A stretch of 8,218 nt of DNA from Schleiferiaceae bacterium (lineage in GTDB: Bacteria > Bacteroidota > Bacteroidia > Flavobacteriales > Schleiferiaceae), in the NCBI GenBank assembly GCA_025210575.1, contig JAOARK010000056.1, forward strand, positions 1 through 8,218, given 5' to 3'. Positions within the stretch are counted from its first letter, which is position 1, and the number at the start of each line of letters is the position of its first letter. The notes below the pieces were generated by a model. The model was not told the DNA's origin. It ran no database searches and worked only from the letters and a program-made list of their open reading frames with translations. Made by a program: the position numbers and the translations under genes. Below, in pieces: positions 5,647 to 8,218 of the stretch.

Positions 5647-7719
5647 TTAAGCTTTAGTAACGTACCACATATTCACTTTCCCTTTCCCTTTTGCTTCAAT
5701 CTCGCCACGGTGTTCAAAGTTGAATTCAGTTTCATTTTTTAGTTGGTTATAAGTGCTTTCACTAATGTTTACTTTTCCAGATTCTGATGCGCTCTCCATG
5801 CGGCTTGCAGTGTTTACGGTATCTCCCCAAATGTCATATTGAAACTTTTTTACTCCCACAATACCTGCCACCACGGGACCTGTGTTCACGCCAATACGTA
5901 TTTGAAAGAAGGGTAAACCTTGCTCTTTTCTTTCATTTCCACGATGAAGCATAAAGTTTGAGATTTCCAATGCGGCCAAAACCACATCTTTAACATGTGT
6001 TGAGTTTGGTGTTGGTAAACCTCCTGCAGCCATGTAGGCATCGCCAATCGTTTTAATTTTCTCAATACTGTGTTTTTCCATAATGTGATCGAAAGCAGAG
6101 AAACATTCGTTGATGTTTTTCACTAACTCCGAAGCCGATAACATTTCAGACATTTCTGTAAAACCTACAAAGTCTGTAAATAGCACTGTGGTCTCTTCGA
6201 TCAATTTTGACTCTGCCGAACCTTTTGCTTTCAGTTCCTTAGCAGTTTCTTCTGGTAAAATGTTCAACAAAAGTTCATCAGATCGGTCTTTCTCCAACCT
6301 TATTTGCGTTCTAGATTTTGTTACCATTCTATTCCGAGTGAATAAGCCGCCAGCTAATAAGATCAGAATAAAACCACCACTGAGTAAAAAGTTTTGTGTT
6401 TTGTCTTTTTCTGCAACCTCTTTTTGAAAGGCCAATTCGAGTTGATGGCGTTTCTCAGCCTGAAAAAGACTATCAGCAATCAGTTGTTTTTCAAACTCCA
6501 TTGCTTGGATTTTATTCAAGGTCTGGTCAGATTTTATGCTGTCGTAATGGGCAAACATTTCTTTGTGATAGAGAAAGGCGTTTTCAAAATCTCCGCGTAA
6601 AGCATAAGTTTCGTATAAGCATTGACATGCATCTTTCTGACGCCCCTCATTAGCCAATTCTTTTTGAATCACTAGCCCTTGTTTGCAGTGATGTATGGCT
6701 TTTTTATAATTCCCGGCTTCACGATACCCTTGACCCATTTGAATGTGCACGGAGCCTATTCCATACTGATCAGGGATTTCCGTAAACGTTTGCAAACTTT
6801 TCTCTAGGGTGATTTGAGCCTCTTCGTATTTTCCTTGAAGTTGAAGGTTGTATCCCATTTTCTCCAAGGTTTCGGCTATACCCGCTTTCTTTCCTATCGC
6901 TGTTTCTACCTCAAGACTCTTTTCAAAGTATTCCATGCCTTTTTCCAAAGCCCCTTCTTTGGTATAGGTGTTGCCTATGTTCGCGTAGTTCACCCCCATT
7001 CCTTGAGCATAATTAATTTCGGCCATTAGCTCTGAACTCTGCTCATAGTTTTCTCGAGCCTTTTTGTATTGCTCCAGTTCTGTGTAAATGCTCCCGATAT
7101 TGGTAAGAATGGAGGCTTGTACACGTTTCAAAGATTGTTGCCCAAAAATGTCCAGAGATCTTTTGTAATAGTCTAACGCTTGATCGTAATCGGTTTGCTT
7201 ATGATAGATTGTTCCAATGTTCAATAAGCACCTTGCTACATTAGATTTATTGCCAATGCGCTGGTTAATGGCCAGGGCAGATTCATAGTTTTTTAGCGCT
7301 TCTACCTGATCTCCCTGATTGGAATAGATAACCCCAATGTTCACAGTAATGTTTGCCATCATTGTGCTATCATGATTATCTGTGGCCAGCTGTAATCCTT
7401 GTTTGTAGCTGTCTAGAGCTAAAGAATCCAACCCTTGAATGGCAAAAGAAATACCCCTGTTGTTCAAGGCGGTAGACATAAACCTAGGGTTCGCTTTTTC
7501 TTCCGCTAATGCAAATTGGAGGTTCGCAAGTTGAGTTGCAGAATCAGGGCGAGAAAACAACACTTTGTCCCAAATAATTCGGTTAATAGCTTTAAGCCGA
7601 CTGGTATCTGCCAAAGACTGATCAGACCAAATGCTCCACAAGGAATCTTGTTGAGGTTGGGCGGTTAAAAAGGTGGTTATGGTTAGTGTGAAAACAGTGA
7701 GGGTGAAACACTTTTTCAT
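5647..7719 (-). CDS. TPR receptor adenylate cyclase, class III (gene 4)
   Basis: This complete 690-residue protein begins with a clear signal peptide (MKKCFTLTVFTLTITTFLTA, cut after A20). The TPR domain is very regular: the equivalent position in helix A recurs at residues 87, 127, 167, 207, 247, 287, 327 and 367, an exact 40-residue period over eight units. A juxtamembrane coiled coil (about 392-440, with DSIKSDQTLNKIQAMEF) leads to one membrane helix (about 444-461) and LLLNILPEETAKELK. The cyclase has metal D516 and D560, substrate K556 and D629, N636, R640 and K677, all intact, predicting cAMP synthesis. Its IRIGVNTGPVV and LPTPN motifs group it with gene 5 rather than genes 1-3. C345, C365 and C367 recur with the same spacing in gene 3. 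The gene lies 87 bp downstream of gene 5, and its own downstream gap holds the large palindrome. The periplasmic TPR surface is the likely input site; its partner is unknown. Confidence 0.95.
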   Translation of the reverse strand: MKKCFTLTVFTLTITTFLTAQPQQDSLWSIWSDQSLADTSRLKAINRIIWDKVLFSRPDSATQLANLQFALAEEKANPRFMSTALNNRGISFAIQGLDSLALDSYKQGLQLATDNHDSTMMANITVNIGVIYSNQGDQVEALKNYESALAINQRIGNKSNVARCLLNIGTIYHKQTDYDQALDYYKRSLDIFGQQSLKRVQASILTNIGSIYTELEQYKKARENYEQSSELMAEINYAQGMGVNYANIGNTYTKEGALEKGMEYFEKSLEVETAIGKKAGIAETLEKMGYNLQLQGKYEEAQITLEKSLQTFTEIPDQYGIGSVHIQMGQGYREAGNYKKAIHHCKQGLVIQKELANEGRQKDACQCLYETYALRGDFENAFLYHKEMFAHYDSIKSDQTLNKIQAMEFEKQLIADSLFQAEKRHQLELAFQKEVAEKDKTQNFLLSGGFILILLAGGLFTRNRMVTKSRTQIRLEKDRSDELLLNILPEETAKELKAKGSAESKLIEETTVLFTDFVGFTEMSEMLSASELVKNINECFSAFDHIMEKHSIEKIKTIGDAYMAAGGLPTPNSTHVKDVVLAALEISNFMLHRGNERKEQGLPFFQIRIGVNTGPVVAGIVGVKKFQYDIWGDTVNTASRMESASESGKVNISESTYNQLKNETEFNFEHRGEIEAKGKGKVNMWYVTKA

Positions 7720-7721
7720 AA

Positions 7722-7772
7722 GGTAAAATTTACACGACCAAATTAGTCTGCCCTGAAACGCGGTATTTTACC
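7722..7772. promoter_or_regulatory. Inverted repeat next to the gene 4 start
   Basis: GGTAAAAT (7722-7729) and ATTTTACC (7765-7772) are perfect 8-bp arms 35 bp apart, extendable to 10 bp with one mismatch. In the gene 4 messenger the proximal arm would sit 2 bases before the ATG, where ribosomes bind, so pairing could hide the start. A further ATTTTACC-related element (GGTATTTTACC) overlaps the distal arm. No U run follows, so it is not a terminator. Confidence 0.3.
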
Positions 7773-7791
7773 CTATGTATCTAAAATGTTG

Positions 7792-7824
7792 CAAATATGA
7801 TTCATGTCAGATTTTGTTCACAAA
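7792..7824 (-). promoter_or_regulatory. Possible weak promoter for gene 4
   Basis: On the minus strand TTTG (7824-7821, inside the end of gene 5), then 21 bases, then CATATTTG (7799-7792) fits the Bacteroidota pattern TTTG-N17-23-TAnnTTTG, except that the first T of the -7 box is C. It would start transcription about 65 nt before the gene 4 ATG. The mismatch and the A+T-rich context make this tentative. Genes 5 and 4 may instead be co-transcribed. Confidence 0.28.
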
Positions 7825-8218
7825 CCACATCTCAATCTCTCCCTTGCCTTTAGCTTGAATTTTACCACGACTTTCAAATGTGAAATCGCTGTCATCTTTT
7901 AATAAATTGTAAGTGGTATTACTGATGTTCACCTTACCGGGCTCTCCAGAACTTTCCATTCGGCTGGCGGTGTTTACCGTGTCTCCCCAAATGTCGTATT
8001 GGAATTTTTTAACACCAACAATACCCGCTACTACAGGTCCTGTGTTAATGCCAATTCGAATCTCAAAATGTGGAAGGCCTTTTTCTTTTCTGGTTCTAGC
8101 TCTTTGATTCATGAACTCGGCAATTTCTAAACCAGCCAACACCACGTCTTTTACATGCGTAGCGTTTGGAGTGGGTAGTCCACCTGCAGCCATATAGGCA
8201 TCTCCAATTGTCTTGATC
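7807..8218 (-). CDS. C-terminal part of a class III adenylate cyclase (gene 5; N-terminus beyond the window)
   Basis: The frame is open from the right edge to a TGA at 7809-7807, giving 136 residues that begin IKTIGDAYMAAGG. The Met at 8193-8191 lies inside the catalytic motif and is not a start. Visible catalytic residues are the adenine-specifying lysine of IKTIGD, the second metal aspartate, the QYD aspartate, the Asn and Arg of TVNTASRM, and the lysine of IQAKG. The first metal aspartate and all sensor and membrane parts are outside. The protein ends MWFVNKI, like the others. LPTPN and GINTGPVV make it closest to gene 4. Whether its missing N-terminus is a TPR domain cannot be told from here, although most of the array suggests so. 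Confidence 0.93.
   Translation of the reverse strand, partial: IKTIGDAYMAAGGLPTPNATHVKDVVLAGLEIAEFMNQRARTRKEKGLPHFEIRIGINTGPVVAGIVGVKKFQYDIWGDTVNTASRMESSGEPGKVNISNTTYNLLKDDSDFTFESRGKIQAKGKGEIEMWFVNKI

Larger units (their letters stand above)
1..8218 (-). repeat. Tandem array of five paralogous cyclase modules
   Basis: The catalytic module recurs at 1-588, 2085-2672, 3316-3903, 5686-6273 and 7846-8218 (the last cut by the edge). The first four are each exactly 588 bp, measured from the LLxNILP helix to the KG after the last catalytic position, with no net insertion or deletion. A 31-residue block from TGPVV to SRMES is identical in all five proteins but is spelled with different codons in each gene. 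The copies are therefore diverged duplicates held by selection and not exact DNA repeats. Confidence 0.88.

Noticed and set aside
7807..8193. A 128-residue protein starting at the Met at 8193
   Set aside because: This Met is part of the conserved GDAYMAAGG catalytic motif. The frame continues upstream without a stop to the window edge, so it is the tail of a longer gene.
1..8218. Guanylate cyclase specificity
   Set aside because: Guanylate cyclases carry Glu and Cys at the two purine-selecting positions. Here they are Lys (KIKTIGD) and Asp (QYDIWGD) in all genes, the adenylate cyclase pair.
1..8218. Insertion sequence, transposon or assembly duplication as the cause of the repeated modules
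   Set aside because: There are no transposase genes or terminal repeats, and the copies differ at many silent positions and have different N-termini.

Overview
The window holds five genes in a row, all on the minus strand. All five encode class III nucleotide cyclases whose catalytic residues predict adenylate cyclase (ATP to cAMP) activity. The A+T-rich sequence, the absence of Shine-Dalgarno sequences before the starts, a TAnnTTTG-type promoter element, and the combination of a signal peptide, TPR repeats, one membrane helix and a cytoplasmic output domain all point to the phylum Bacteroidota. I cannot place it more finely.

In transcription order (right to left) the layout is as follows. 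Gene 5 (7807-8218) is the C-terminal end of a cyclase cut by the right edge. After 87 bp comes gene 4 (5647-7719, 690 aa), a TPR receptor cyclase. A 270-bp intergenic region follows, holding a perfect 36-nt palindrome and a likely promoter. Then come gene 3 (3265-5376, 703 aa, TPR receptor cyclase), gene 2 (2037-3281, 414 aa, six-helix membrane cyclase, overlapping gene 3 by 17 bp) and gene 1 (1-1995, 665 aa seen, TPR receptor cyclase, cut by the left edge a few codons before its stop). Genes 3-2-1 look like one operon. Genes 5 and 4 may be a second unit or its upstream part. No gene was found on the plus strand, and there are no RNA genes, mobile elements or CRISPR arrays.

The array is modular. 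The catalytic module, counted from the LLxNILP helix to the phosphate-binding lysine, is exactly 196 residues in genes 1-4 with no net length change. A stretch of 31 residues around the QYDIWGD motif is identical in all five proteins. The input modules differ: three different TPR domains predicted to lie in the periplasm, and one six-helix membrane domain. Genes 1 and 2 have almost the same catalytic domain (about 12 differences in 196 residues) joined to unrelated N-termini. The simplest reading is a locus in which one cyclase output has been duplicated and joined to different sensors, so that several unknown envelope signals feed a common cAMP pool, possibly with heterodimers between receptors. 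The ligands, the heterodimers and the downstream cAMP targets are inference and cannot be seen here.
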